DNA from: Clostridiales bacterium | Lineage (GTDB): Bacteria > Bacillota_A > Clostridia > Lachnospirales > Bianqueaceae | Direction: 5' to 3' | Length of the DNA stretch: 22,499 nt | Assembly (NCBI GenBank): GCA_019423265.1 | Contig: JAHZBS010000016.1 | Span: 1 to 22,499 of the forward strand | The notes under the pieces: generated by a model | The model's database searches: none | Seen by the model: only the letters and a program-made list of their open reading frames with translations | What the model was told of the DNA's origin: nothing | Translations under genes and position numbers: made by a program | In this document: piece after piece, positions 1 through 8,194 of the stretch | How the letters are laid out: each line of letters starts with the position of its first letter | Position numbering within the stretch: the first letter of the stretch is position 1

Positions 1-792
1 CTCACGTCCCCTGAGCCGAATCCCCCGGCGCCCAAAAAGGAGGAGCCGGAGACTCCCCCTGTCAGCAAAGTCGTGCGCGTGGAGCATAAACCCTCCTATA
101 CCCCTGAGGAACTGGCCATCTATCAGAACAATCCCCAGATCCAGCGCCTTTTCTCCATGGCTTCCGAGGCTCTGGGCGAGATTTTGAGCTTCCCCAATCT
201 GTCGCTGCTGTACAGCTTCTATGACTACTATCGCCTGCCCACGGACGTTATCGAATACCTGGTGGCGTACTGCGCCGGCAATGGAAACCGGAGCCTTCGC
301 TATATGGAAAAGGTCGCCCAGGATTGGGCCGACCGCGGAATTACGTCCCTCGAAAAGGCACAGGAACATACGAAGCGCTTTCAAGTGTACCGTCCCATCA
401 TGAAGGCGCTGGGGATCACCGGGCGCAATCCGTCGGAGACGGATATCCGCACTATGGACCGCTGGGTGGAGCAATATGGCCTGCCCATGGAGCTGATCTT
501 GGAGGCCTGCCGCCGGACGGTGGCCAAAACCGGACAAGCCAGCTTTCACTACGCGGAGGGAATATTAGCGGACTGGCATAGCAAACAGATCCGTACCCTG
601 GAGGACGTGGCGCGGTCCGATGAGGCTTTCGCCCAAAAGCGCGCTGCCACACAGGAATCCGCCGGTTCCGGTCCCGCCCGGAAGCCGTCCGCCAAGAACT
701 CCTTCCATTCCTATCCGCAGCGGGATGACTGGGACTACGATGGACTGGAGAAAATGGCGCGAGAACAGCTCTATTCCGGGGAAAGGAAATAA
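1..792 (+). CDS. DnaD-domain replication initiation protein (5' partial)
   Basis: The reading frame is already open at base 1, so the gene starts upstream of the window; the GTG at 73 is an internal valine, not a needed start. The visible part begins with a proline/glutamate-rich linker, then carries two tandem DnaD/DnaB_2 C-terminal-type helical domains. Each ends in the characteristic Y-x(5-6)-W signature (RYMEKVAQDW and HYAEGILADW), and a basic, serine-rich tail follows. Proteins of this family help load the replicative helicase at the origin or at restart sites, working with a DnaC/DnaI loader. The stop is 3 bases before the DnaC-like gene, and that gene's ribosome site (GGAAAGGAAA) lies inside this one's last codons, so the two are coupled. 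The N-terminal winged-helix domain expected for the family would lie outside the window. Confidence 0.9.
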   Translation, partial: LTSPEPNPPAPKKEEPETPPVSKVVRVEHKPSYTPEELAIYQNNPQIQRLFSMASEALGEILSFPNLSLLYSFYDYYRLPTDVIEYLVAYCAGNGNRSLRYMEKVAQDWADRGITSLEKAQEHTKRFQVYRPIMKALGITGRNPSETDIRTMDRWVEQYGLPMELILEACRRTVAKTGQASFHYAEGILADWHSKQIRTLEDVARSDEAFAQKRAATQESAGSGPARKPSAKNSFHSYPQRDDWDYDGLEKMAREQLYSGERK

Positions 793-795
793 GCG

Positions 796-1824
796 ATGCC
801 CGTATCGGATCAAGACTTCAAAAAAATCCTGTTGGAGTACGACGAGCGCAGAGCGCAAGCCGCCGCTGAACAGAGAGCCCATGTCGAGGAGGTTCACCGC
901 AGGCTGCCCCAGGTTCGCGCTATCGACGCTGAATTGGAAAGCTTCGGCATACGGGCGATGAAGGAATACCTTCAGACCCGCCAGGATCCCCGCCGGCTCA
1001 TCGACGGCGTGCGCCTCCACGTGCAGTCTCTGGTGACGGAAAAGGAAGCCTTGCTGCGGGAGGCCGGATTTCCCGCCGACTATATGGAGCTCCATTACCT
1101 GTGCCCGGAGTGCAGGGATACCGGTTTTGTCCGGCATCAGCGCTGCCGCTGCCTCACCCAAAGGCTCATCGATCTGGCCTACTCCCAGTCCAACATCAAA
1201 AACCTGCTGGCCCTGGAGAATTTCCAGACCTTTGACATCAGCCTCTTTTCCCCCTCATCTTTCGGAAATGAGCCTGCAACGCCCCGGGAAAATATGCAGC
1301 ACATTCAGGACAGGGTCATGAAGTATATCTGGCATTTCTCCGACGCCACCGACGCCAACTTTTTGTTTTACGGCTCCACTGGCACGGGCAAGACCTTTCT
1401 GTGCAACTGCATCGCCAAAGAAATTCTGGATCAGGGCTATACGGTGCTCTATGAGACTGCCTACGAGCTGTGCAGCCTGTTGGAAAAACAGCGTTTTGGG
1501 GATCGCAGCCGCGAGCGCACCCGTGAGGATGAGCTGGACTTGCCCGACATGGTCCTGGACAGCGATCTTCTGATCATCGACGACCTGGGGACGGAGTTTG
1601 CCACCAGCCTTTCCGTGGCCGATCTGTTCCACTGCATCAACCATCGGCTGCTCCACAGCAGATCCACCATCATCTCCACCAATTTGGCGCTCAGCCAGCT
1701 GAAAAAGCAGTATTCTGACCGAATGTTTTCCCGGCTTCTGGGAAGCTATCAGCTTGTGAAGTTTTACGGGGACGACATACGGACAAAGAAAAAGTTCACC
1801 CGCCCTGTGCGGGAGACATACTAA
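796..1824 (+). CDS. dnaC: DnaC/DnaI-like helicase loader ATPase
   Basis: This 342-residue AAA+ ATPase is of the DnaC/DnaI/IstB type and is expected to load the replicative DnaB helicase. A cysteine cluster (C103, C106, C117, C119) forms a probable zinc-binding N-terminal module, as in DnaI-like loaders. Walker A is GSTGTGKT at residues 193-200 and Walker B is LLIIDDLGTE at about 258-267; a sensor-like STN motif follows. The ATG is preceded by GGAAAGGAAA within the end of the DnaD-like gene, which fixes the start. It forms an operon with that gene. The stop codon is immediately followed by accessory DNA, and a likely terminator for this operon lies about 2.7 kb downstream at 4515-4549. An IstB transposition helper is less likely, because the DnaD partner is adjacent and no istA is present. 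Confidence 0.9.
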   Translation: MPVSDQDFKKILLEYDERRAQAAAEQRAHVEEVHRRLPQVRAIDAELESFGIRAMKEYLQTRQDPRRLIDGVRLHVQSLVTEKEALLREAGFPADYMELHYLCPECRDTGFVRHQRCRCLTQRLIDLAYSQSNIKNLLALENFQTFDISLFSPSSFGNEPATPRENMQHIQDRVMKYIWHFSDATDANFLFYGSTGTGKTFLCNCIAKEILDQGYTVLYETAYELCSLLEKQRFGDRSRERTREDELDLPDMVLDSDLLIIDDLGTEFATSLSVADLFHCINHRLLHSRSTIISTNLALSQLKKQYSDRMFSRLLGSYQLVKFYGDDIRTKKKFTRPVRETY

Positions 1825-3059
1825 CCAAATCCGAACCCAGAAAGTCCTCGACTTCCTTTAGAGTAATTGTCTGTGTGCCGTGCTGATAATTGTAGGTAAG
1901 CACCAGCTTGTCGTCATACACAAATACAGCATTGACAAAAGTATCAATCAACCGTTTCTGATATTCCCGATCATTGGGATCACCGTACCGATGCAGGAAT
2001 CGTCACATCCTCACGTTCCTGCATGGCAAGCAGCGCATCAATAATCCGATTGATTTTTTCCTCGTTCAGCACTCGCTCGATTGTCAATCGAACGACGGCG
2101 CGTTCAATCCAATCCTTCTTGACTGCCTTTTTGTCACAGCCCTTTTTGCGTTTCGCATTACCGCACTTGTAATAGTAGTGCATCACTCCGGTGTGACTCT
2201 TGCCGCTTTCACCAACCATCATGCGCTCACACTTTCCGCAAAACAGCTTTGTGGTCAGTAGAAACTCGCTTTCTTTGGCTTTGGTATGTGCCGGTGCGCG
2301 CTTGTTCTTCTCCATTCGCTGCTGGACGCGATAGAACAAATCCTCCGGTACGATCGCAGGAACGGCGCCGGGAATGACCACATCCTGATAGCGGTATTCA
2401 CCGATATACTTGCGATTTTTGAGCAGCGCATTGAAGCTGTTTGTGTTGAACGGTTTGCCGCGCTTGGTTGTCAGTCCGCGTGAATTGAAATCTTCGATGA
2501 TGGAGCGCACCGTTGCACCTTCAGAATATCGCTCAAAGATTTCCACCACCAAAGGCGCGGTTTCGGGATCTACAGCCAGCTTTTGTGTCTGCTTGTCCAG
2601 CAGATACCCAAACGGAATCCCGCCGCCGTTATTCTTCCCTTTGAGGGCATTTTCTTTTTGTCCGCGATGAATCTTTTCGGACAATTCGGCAGAGTAAAAC
2701 TCGGCATATCCCTCCAGCATGGATTCAAGAATAATGCCTTCCGGTCCGTCAGAGATATGCTCTTTGGCAGAGACAACTTTTACGCCGTTCTTTTTCAGAA
2801 TGTGTTTGTAATGTGCGCTGTCATAGCGGTCAAGTTTCCAAACGAGAACGATCTCAAACACTCCCCTTGCGCTGTCCTTGATCATGTGCTGAAATTCGGG
2901 GCGGTCAGCCGTTTTTGCGGACAACGCACGATCAATATAGCTGCCGACAACGGTCATGCCGTTGCGCTGTGCGTATTCGCTGTACTCACGGAGCTGACCT
3001 TCGATTGATTCTTCCCGCTGACTGTCGGAGGAATAGCGGGCATAGATTACCGCGTTCAT
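1796..3059 (-). pseudogene. Large serine recombinase, doubly damaged
   Basis: The open part (1980-3059, 359 residues) starts with the resolvase-type catalytic motif YARYSSD (R8, S10). It continues through the recombinase domain and a zinc-ribbon segment (FCGKC ... CGNAKRKKGC) typical of large serine recombinases of Clostridia, which are usually about 500-550 residues. Two lesions are visible. First, the family motif LDRFARNRYDSA reads LDRYDSA here (residues 76-82), so five residues including the second catalytic arginine are missing. Second, the frame shifts at about 1992-2001 and ends in SVR-stop. A different frame downstream reads FLHRYGDPNDREYQKRLID, then VYDDKLVLTYNYQHGT and FLGSDLV down to about 1825, which is the normal C-terminus; it stays open to a TGA at 1796-1798. 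Roughly 80-90 residues between are gone. The start overlaps the stop of the yhcG-like gene as ATGA. Confidence 0.85.
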
Positions 3060-4069
3060 TCTTCGTCACCCTCGCCGCTTTCCAGTGCAAGCTCGGTCAA
3101 CTCACGCAGCTTGTTTTGCAGCAGCTCTTTGTCAGGCAAATGCAAAGTATAGTCGGACACCAAAGTGGGAGACATACTGCGGCTGAGTGCATATTCCACC
3201 ACCGCATCATCCCTGCCGGCGCAGAGGATAACGCCAACACTTGGATTTTCATTCGGCTTTTTCACATCACGGTCAAGTGCTTCGAGGTAGAAGTTGATCT
3301 GCCCAATGTGTTCCGGTTTGAATTTTCCAATTTTCAGTTCAATCGGCACAAGGCAGGACAGGGCGCGGTTGTAGAACAGAAGATCAATATAGAAATCCTG
3401 TCCGCCCACCTGAACACGGTATTCCTCTCCGATAAACGTGAAGTCCTTTCCAAATTCAAGAATGAATTGCTTCAAGTTGCTTGTGATCGCCTTGCGGAGA
3501 TTGCGCTCGGAAAACTGCTCCGGCAGATCAAGGAATTCCAGCACATAGGTATCAAGAATACTGCCTCGTACATCCTGCGGAACAGATTCGGGCATTAGTT
3601 TTTTAGAGGAGAGCATATAGCGCTCATAGTAGGCACTGTCTATCTGGCGCTCCAGTTCGCGCTTGGAGTAGTGTTCCTTTGCACACAGAGCCATGTAAAA
3701 ATGTCGTTCCTCCGCAGACTTTGAGCCGGACATGATGAGCAGATGGTTTGTCCAGCTGATTTGTGTCACCAGTGGTGTCACAAATTCATCGTCCTTATAG
3801 GTCTCGTAAAATTGCTTCATGCGGTAAAGTCCGCGGCGGTTGAAGCCCTTGATGCCGGGATTGGCTTCGGCAATATATGCAGCCACTTCATCAATAACCT
3901 TATCTCCAAATCCGGAAGTAGCGCACAGTGAAGAAAGGTATTCGCCAACATTCCAGTACATCTGAATCAATTCCGCATTGACTGCCTTCAATGCACGGGT
4001 GCGTGCATTGTCGATGATGGAAATAATTTCATCAAACTGTCCCATTTTCGGGGTTAATTCCTTGCTCAT
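3056..4069 (-). CDS. YhcG-type PD-(D/E)XK nuclease (DUF1016)
   Basis: This 337-residue protein matches the YhcG/DUF1016 family. The N-terminal helical domain includes the segment AELIQMYWNVGEYLS and GLYRMKQFYE. The C-terminal nuclease fold has D229 and E244-L-K246 (IELKIGKF), with Q257 in QINFYLEAL, so the PD-(D/E)XK site appears intact. Family members are predicted endonucleases often found near restriction-modification and mobile elements; the substrate is not established here. The ATG at 4069 is chosen because GGGAGGTGAAAGA lies directly upstream. The frame stays open for 146 more codons upstream (described separately), so a longer form is possible. The stop overlaps the recombinase start by four bases, so the two were translated together. 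Confidence 0.85.
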   Translation of the reverse strand: MSKELTPKMGQFDEIISIIDNARTRALKAVNAELIQMYWNVGEYLSSLCATSGFGDKVIDEVAAYIAEANPGIKGFNRRGLYRMKQFYETYKDDEFVTPLVTQISWTNHLLIMSGSKSAEERHFYMALCAKEHYSKRELERQIDSAYYERYMLSSKKLMPESVPQDVRGSILDTYVLEFLDLPEQFSERNLRKAITSNLKQFILEFGKDFTFIGEEYRVQVGGQDFYIDLLFYNRALSCLVPIELKIGKFKPEHIGQINFYLEALDRDVKKPNENPSVGVILCAGRDDAVVEYALSRSMSPTLVSDYTLHLPDKELLQNKLRELTELALESGEGDEE

Positions 4070-4507
4070 TCTTTCACCTCCCAGACCTATTATTGTATCC
4101 TTGTTGACAGGAATCTTTGTGCCATCCGGAGCTTTTACCCACAAACTCATTTTTTCAATGAATTTTCTAATTGACGTATTATCTGCTATTGTTTCTGTAA
4201 TTTGCTTTAATTCTTTGCGAAGAGATTCCACATCAAACATATATACCGACAAATCGCGTTGGAGTGTTTCGTCATACGTATCGTGGATAATATCTCCCTT
4301 CTCCTCATAAATTTCATGTTGGTATTGGGCAATATCATGCATCTGTTGATATTTCTTTATTTCTCGTTCTATCAACTGTAATTCATCTTGCAGCTTTTGA
4401 TAATTCCGGCCTGAACCCATTTCCAATTGTATAAAGGTTCGGATTATATTGATTTGGTGGAGGCCTAGGTTCTGGAGCGCAATACACTTTAACAACTGCA
4501 TTAGCAT
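4070..4507 (-). other. In-frame open extension upstream of the YhcG-type gene
   Basis: The reading frame of the nuclease continues without a stop for 146 codons upstream of its best start. The translated segment from the ATG at 4420 is rich in E, K and Q with heptad-like spacing (YQKLQDELQLIEREIKKYQQ), as in a coiled coil, and ends with a short basic stretch and GLGGER just before the nuclease start. I see no good ribosome site for ATG 4420 or for ATG 4507. It may be a genuine N-terminal domain, a separate gene whose stop was lost, or a fragment joined by deletion. I do not recognise the family. Confidence 0.45.
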
Positions 4508-4514
4508 TTATTTT

Positions 4515-4549
4515 GCCGACTATTCTTAGATAGCCGGCTTTTTGTTTTT
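4515..4549 (+). terminator. Rho-independent terminator, probably displaced from dnaC
   Basis: An imperfect hairpin (GCCGACTAT / ATAGCCGGC arms with one mismatch and a short loop) is followed by TTTTTGTTTTT on the plus strand. No plus-strand gene lies nearer than dnaC, which ends at 1824. The simplest reading is that this was the terminator of the dnaD-dnaC operon before island 1 inserted. It could also reduce read-through into the convergent rhamnosidase gene. Confidence 0.6.
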
Positions 4550-4639
4550 CAAAAAGAAGGGCGTCACATCACACTTTATGCCATACACAGTATTTGAGCG
4601 CCGCCATGGACAAGCCATCCGTTCGTTAACCCTGCCGCC

Positions 4640-6631
4640 TCAGCCTTCGACGGTCAGCGGCTGTCCTGGCACAATGGGGAACCGTCTTTCCCCCAACACC
4701 AGCGTTCCACTTTCTGCGTCGGTGACCACTTCCACCCTTGCGCCCTCCACCTGTACAGTCACGGACTTTCCATCTGGCAGCGGCACAGTCCCGCCCATGG
4801 CGGCAAGCCCTCCAAGTTGAGGACGAACCTGAAATTCCGCATAGCCAACCTTGGTTGGCTCCACGCCGAGAAAATAGCGCCCCAACAGATAGACGGGACT
4901 GGCTCCCCAGGCATGACAAAAACTTTTGTCAAAAGGCTGGTCATACATGGCACACTGCTCTACGCCCGTCAGAGTTGGATCATATTCTTCCCAGAAGGTC
5001 GTGGCGCCCTCCCTCAACATGCCGCCCCAATAGGATTCCATCTGCGCCAAAACCGTGGGGTACTCTCCCATTTTGCAGAGCGCTTCCAGCTCGTAGAATT
5101 TGAAGTACGGCGTGGTGATGGGCGGCACCTCACTGTTGAGAATCACCGACGTTTTGATCCGCTGGGCCATCTCCTCACCGGCAAAGCCAAAGATAATGGC
5201 AAAGAGATTGGCGTGCCGCCGGATCTGTTGGGAAGGCTGTCCATCCCGGCACGTGGTCACAAAAGCCCCCCGCTCCTCATTCCAGTATAGCCGGAGGATC
5301 ATCTCCCGAATTTTGGCGGCCCGTTCCCCGTACCGCTCCCGATCCTCCTGAAGACCCAGCAACGCCGCACACTGGCTAGTGGACTCCAGCGCCTTGCAGT
5401 ACAGCATCTGCATGGCACACAGGGCGCCATCCTTTTCCATGTCCGCCCAATCGATAAACACCCAGTTCCCCTGACCCTCGATCAAGCCGTCCTTATTTCC
5501 ACGGCTAATACAGTATTCCATAAGACTCTTCATCCTGGGATAGATCTGGCTCACGAATTCCCCGTCGCCCGTATGATGATAATAGTCCCAGATGGAAATC
5601 AGCCAGTAGAAGGAGTAGTCCACAATGGTGTTGATATGCGAGGGGACCGGATCTTTCCCGCGCAGAGCCAGAATTGTCCGCTTGATGATGTCCTGATCAA
5701 AGAAACTATAGTAATCCAGGAGATAGCTCTGATACGCATCTCCCGACCAGACCCAGCGGTCCCGCTTGATTCCATCCAAGAAAAAGAGCCGGCTGCACAG
5801 TTCCAGCGTGTACAGCGACACGCCGTAGATGGAATTCAATGTCTCATTGGAACATTGAAAAGCGCCCCGCTTCTCCAGAGGAAGATACTCGTAGAGTCCT
5901 GACAGTGTGCCTGGCTCCCCCTCGCTCTCCACATAGACATAGCGAAACGCCCTGGCGGGCAATACATGCTGTGGTCCCTCAATTGTCACACAGTCTCGGA
6001 TCACTGTCTTTTCTCTGTGCAGGGCTTCCTCCCTGCTTTCGCCGTAATAAATTCGGAGGACGGCCCCGAGTTCCGCGCCGTCAATCACAAGTTTGCCGAA
6101 GGTCTCTTGTCCAAAGTCATACAATTCCCCCTGCTCAACCTTCACCCGTCCCACCGGCTGGATCGGCTCACAGGGCAGTGAAAACTTAGAGGGCGGAACC
6201 CCAGGGTCATCCAAATTCCAACATCCGACAGGGCTCTCATCCCTGGCCAAACTGTCGGCCCGCCAGGTTTCATCGCTGATGATCGTATCGCCCTGCACGA
6301 ACACGCTTGGCAGCCCTGTGGCGTTTCCCACTATGACCGTCAGCACGTAGTCGCCCGCCTTGACCAAATGCCGGTTGTCATCCCGCACCGGCTGGCGAGC
6401 TCCGTTGATGGACACATAGCCGACGCCATCCATAGTCACCGCGATGGTCTCATCTTGCTCCAGGCGGCCCCTTTTCGTAAATCGGATTAGCCGGTTGCAG
6501 TCAAATAATTTCCAGAAGGCGGGCACAATATTGCCCCGCTCCTCCCGCTGCAAACCCATGAGCATATGCTGGTGAATCTCAAAATCTCCGTAATACCAGA
6601 TCCAAGTCGGATTCGTCCGCCTAGTTGTCAT
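4640..6631 (-). CDS. Alpha-L-rhamnosidase (GH78-like)
   Basis: This 663-residue protein fits the bacterial alpha-L-rhamnosidase family, which removes terminal rhamnose from glycans or plant glycosides. It has an N-terminal beta-rich part, with QGELYDFGQETFGKLV at about 167-182, typical of the rhamnosidase N-terminal and concanavalin-like modules. The (alpha/alpha)6 catalytic barrel begins near residue 255. Visible family motifs include GIKRDRWVWSGDAY (287-300), WLISIWDYYHHTGD, GATTFWEEYDP and SFCHAWGASPVYLLGRYFLGV-like helices near the C-terminus. There is no signal peptide, so it probably acts in the cytosol on imported sugars. The ATG overlaps the end of rpiB by 11 bases, making it the last gene of the leftward operon. 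Substrate specificity is inferred from the family only. Confidence 0.85.
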   Translation of the reverse strand: MTTRRTNPTWIWYYGDFEIHQHMLMGLQREERGNIVPAFWKLFDCNRLIRFTKRGRLEQDETIAVTMDGVGYVSINGARQPVRDDNRHLVKAGDYVLTVIVGNATGLPSVFVQGDTIISDETWRADSLARDESPVGCWNLDDPGVPPSKFSLPCEPIQPVGRVKVEQGELYDFGQETFGKLVIDGAELGAVLRIYYGESREEALHREKTVIRDCVTIEGPQHVLPARAFRYVYVESEGEPGTLSGLYEYLPLEKRGAFQCSNETLNSIYGVSLYTLELCSRLFFLDGIKRDRWVWSGDAYQSYLLDYYSFFDQDIIKRTILALRGKDPVPSHINTIVDYSFYWLISIWDYYHHTGDGEFVSQIYPRMKSLMEYCISRGNKDGLIEGQGNWVFIDWADMEKDGALCAMQMLYCKALESTSQCAALLGLQEDRERYGERAAKIREMILRLYWNEERGAFVTTCRDGQPSQQIRRHANLFAIIFGFAGEEMAQRIKTSVILNSEVPPITTPYFKFYELEALCKMGEYPTVLAQMESYWGGMLREGATTFWEEYDPTLTGVEQCAMYDQPFDKSFCHAWGASPVYLLGRYFLGVEPTKVGYAEFQVRPQLGGLAAMGGTVPLPDGKSVTVQVEGARVEVVTDAESGTLVLGERRFPIVPGQPLTVEG

Positions 6632-7067
6632 TTACACCCTCCCCCTCAATCTGGTTGATCCTCCGCTGGTGCCGCTCCTCCCCTGAAAATGGGGTGTGCA
6701 GGAATATGTCCACGATCTTGACCGCCAGCCCTGGCCCGACGACACGGCCTCCCATGGCAAGAATGTTGGCATCATTGTGCAATCTCGTCGCCTCCGCGGA
6801 AAAGCAGTCGTGGCACAGAGCGCAGCGCACGCCTTTCACCTTATTGGCGGCCATGGAAATCCCAATGCCGGTTCCACAGATGAGGATCCCCTTTTCCGCC
6901 TTCCCCTCTGCCACTTCCCTGGCCACAGCCTTTGCATAGAGGGGATAATCGCACGCCGCCTCCTCGTAGCATCCAAAATCCCTGTAGGGAATCTTCTGTT
7001 CCTCCAAATAGCGGAGTATCTCCTGTTTCAACCCAAATCCACCGTGATCGCATCCGATTGCTATCAT
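6621..7067 (-). CDS. rpiB: Ribose-5-phosphate isomerase B / LacAB-RpiB family
   Basis: This 148-residue sugar-phosphate isomerase interconverts ribose-5-phosphate and ribulose-5-phosphate; allose-6-phosphate isomerase activity cannot be excluded. The protein begins MIAIGCDHGG and carries the phosphate and active-site segment ICGTGIGISMAANK with the catalytic cysteine at about residue 65, followed by HNDANIL and a C-terminal FSGEERHQRRINQIE typical of RpiB. The start at 7067 is set by AAAGGTGG upstream and by the ATGA overlap with the stop of the tsaC gene; a longer frame exists but lacks homology. It overlaps the rhamnosidase start by 11 bases, so all three genes are coupled. Confidence 0.93.
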   Translation of the reverse strand: MIAIGCDHGGFGLKQEILRYLEEQKIPYRDFGCYEEAACDYPLYAKAVAREVAEGKAEKGILICGTGIGISMAANKVKGVRCALCHDCFSAEATRLHNDANILAMGGRVVGPGLAVKIVDIFLHTPFSGEERHQRRINQIEGEGVNDN

Positions 7068-8155
7068 CTTTGTTCCACCTTTCCTGCAATATCTGCCTGT
7101 ATAATCCGTCCTGCCGCCGCTTTGCACAGACGGTTCATAATGGCTTCGCCTACCCCATCCCGGGGCAGCGCCTCGCCGTATATAGACTGACATCCGCCCT
7201 CATCAAAGCTCCGGAGCGCTCGAAATAGATTGGCGGCTATCTGATCCGGCTGCTCCCGGCTTCCCAGTATCTCAACCTGCACAGCAGCCGGTATGTGCCC
7301 CTGAAAATAGTGTACCTGCATCTCCGCCGTAATGAGCATTCCTGTTTTGTATCCCTTTTCTAATGACTCCGCTACCTTCTCTTCCATCATAGCTCTGACT
7401 CTATCCGGAGTGCCCTCCAACAAAACCAATTCCCCCACAGGGGCGTAATGTTTATACTTCATACCGGGCGCCTTGGGGACGGCGGAGGATTTCAGACTGA
7501 TCCCCGGATCCAGCCTCACGTCCCCGACGACCTGCTGGAGCATCTCCCTCGTCACAGCCCCGGGCCGCAGAATCATCGGCTTGTCCGACGTGATATCCAG
7601 AACGGTGGACTCCAGCCCGATAGCGCAAGGGCCGCCATCCAGTATGAGAGGAATGCGCCCCGCCATGTCCTCCTTCACGTGCAGCGCCGTCGTCGGGCTC
7701 GGCCTCCCGGAAGTGTTGGCGCTCGGGGCCACAACGGGAAGCTGACACGCCTCCAGCAGCGCCCTGGCAACCGGATGGGAGGGCATCCGAATCGCTACGG
7801 TATCAAGGCCTCCGGTGATAGCCTTTGAGATCAAAGGCCCCCTCGGGAAAATAAGGGTGAGAGGGCCTGGCCAGAAACGCTCCATCAAAGCTTCTGCGCA
7901 GGCCGGCATCTCCGATATGAGTCCCTCCAGGGTCGCACCTGGCCAGACATGCACGATTAGCGGGTTGTCGGACGGACGGCCTTTTGCCTCGTAGATCCTC
8001 GCGATCCCCTCCTCGGACATGGCCCAGGCCCCCAGGCCATACACCGTTTCCGTTGGAAATGCGACGATCTGCCCGCCCCGCAGCAGGGCGGCCGCCTCTT
8101 CAAAGGCTGTGGCCTCCGGCCGTTCCTCGACTTTTATAATCTTTGTGTCCCACAT
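7064..8155 (-). CDS. tsaC: Threonylcarbamoyl-AMP synthase (Sua5/TsaC)
   Basis: This 363-residue enzyme makes threonylcarbamoyl-AMP from threonine, bicarbonate and ATP, the first step of t6A modification of tRNAs reading ANN codons. The YrdC/TsaC domain shows FPTETVYGLG, the KGRPSDNPLIVHV motif and the PSANTSGRPSPT segment. The C-terminal Sua5 domain follows the typical linker PGMKYKHYAP, so this is the longer Sua5 (YwlC-like) form. The ATG at 8155 is chosen for the AGAAGGA upstream; a GTG at 8194 would also be in frame but is further from the conserved start. The gene lies 39 bases after the amidase stop and overlaps rpiB by four bases. Confidence 0.93.
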   Translation of the reverse strand: MWDTKIIKVEERPEATAFEEAAALLRGGQIVAFPTETVYGLGAWAMSEEGIARIYEAKGRPSDNPLIVHVWPGATLEGLISEMPACAEALMERFWPGPLTLIFPRGPLISKAITGGLDTVAIRMPSHPVARALLEACQLPVVAPSANTSGRPSPTTALHVKEDMAGRIPLILDGGPCAIGLESTVLDITSDKPMILRPGAVTREMLQQVVGDVRLDPGISLKSSAVPKAPGMKYKHYAPVGELVLLEGTPDRVRAMMEEKVAESLEKGYKTGMLITAEMQVHYFQGHIPAAVQVEILGSREQPDQIAANLFRALRSFDEGGCQSIYGEALPRDGVGEAIMNRLCKAAAGRIIQADIAGKVEQR

Positions 8156-8194
8156 CGTATTTTGATTCCTTCTCTCTTTTGGACTAAATTCCAC

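Larger units (their letters stand above)
1825..4514. mobile_element. Remnant of a serine-recombinase element inserted after dnaC
   Basis: This stretch looks more AT-rich than its neighbours and has genes on the opposite strand to dnaC. It contains a broken large serine recombinase whose C-terminal end abuts the dnaC stop codon, and a YhcG-type nuclease gene. The left edge is placed at the dnaC stop. The right edge is placed just before a hairpin with a T-tract that reads rightward and has no rightward gene other than dnaC to serve. I found no convincing direct repeat at the edges, so the limits are approximate. No conjugation, replication or other transposition genes remain. Confidence 0.6.

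Noticed and set aside
565..1161. A 198-codon minus-strand frame across the dnaD-dnaC junction
   Set aside because: It overlaps two well-supported genes, spans their junction and has no recognisable domain.
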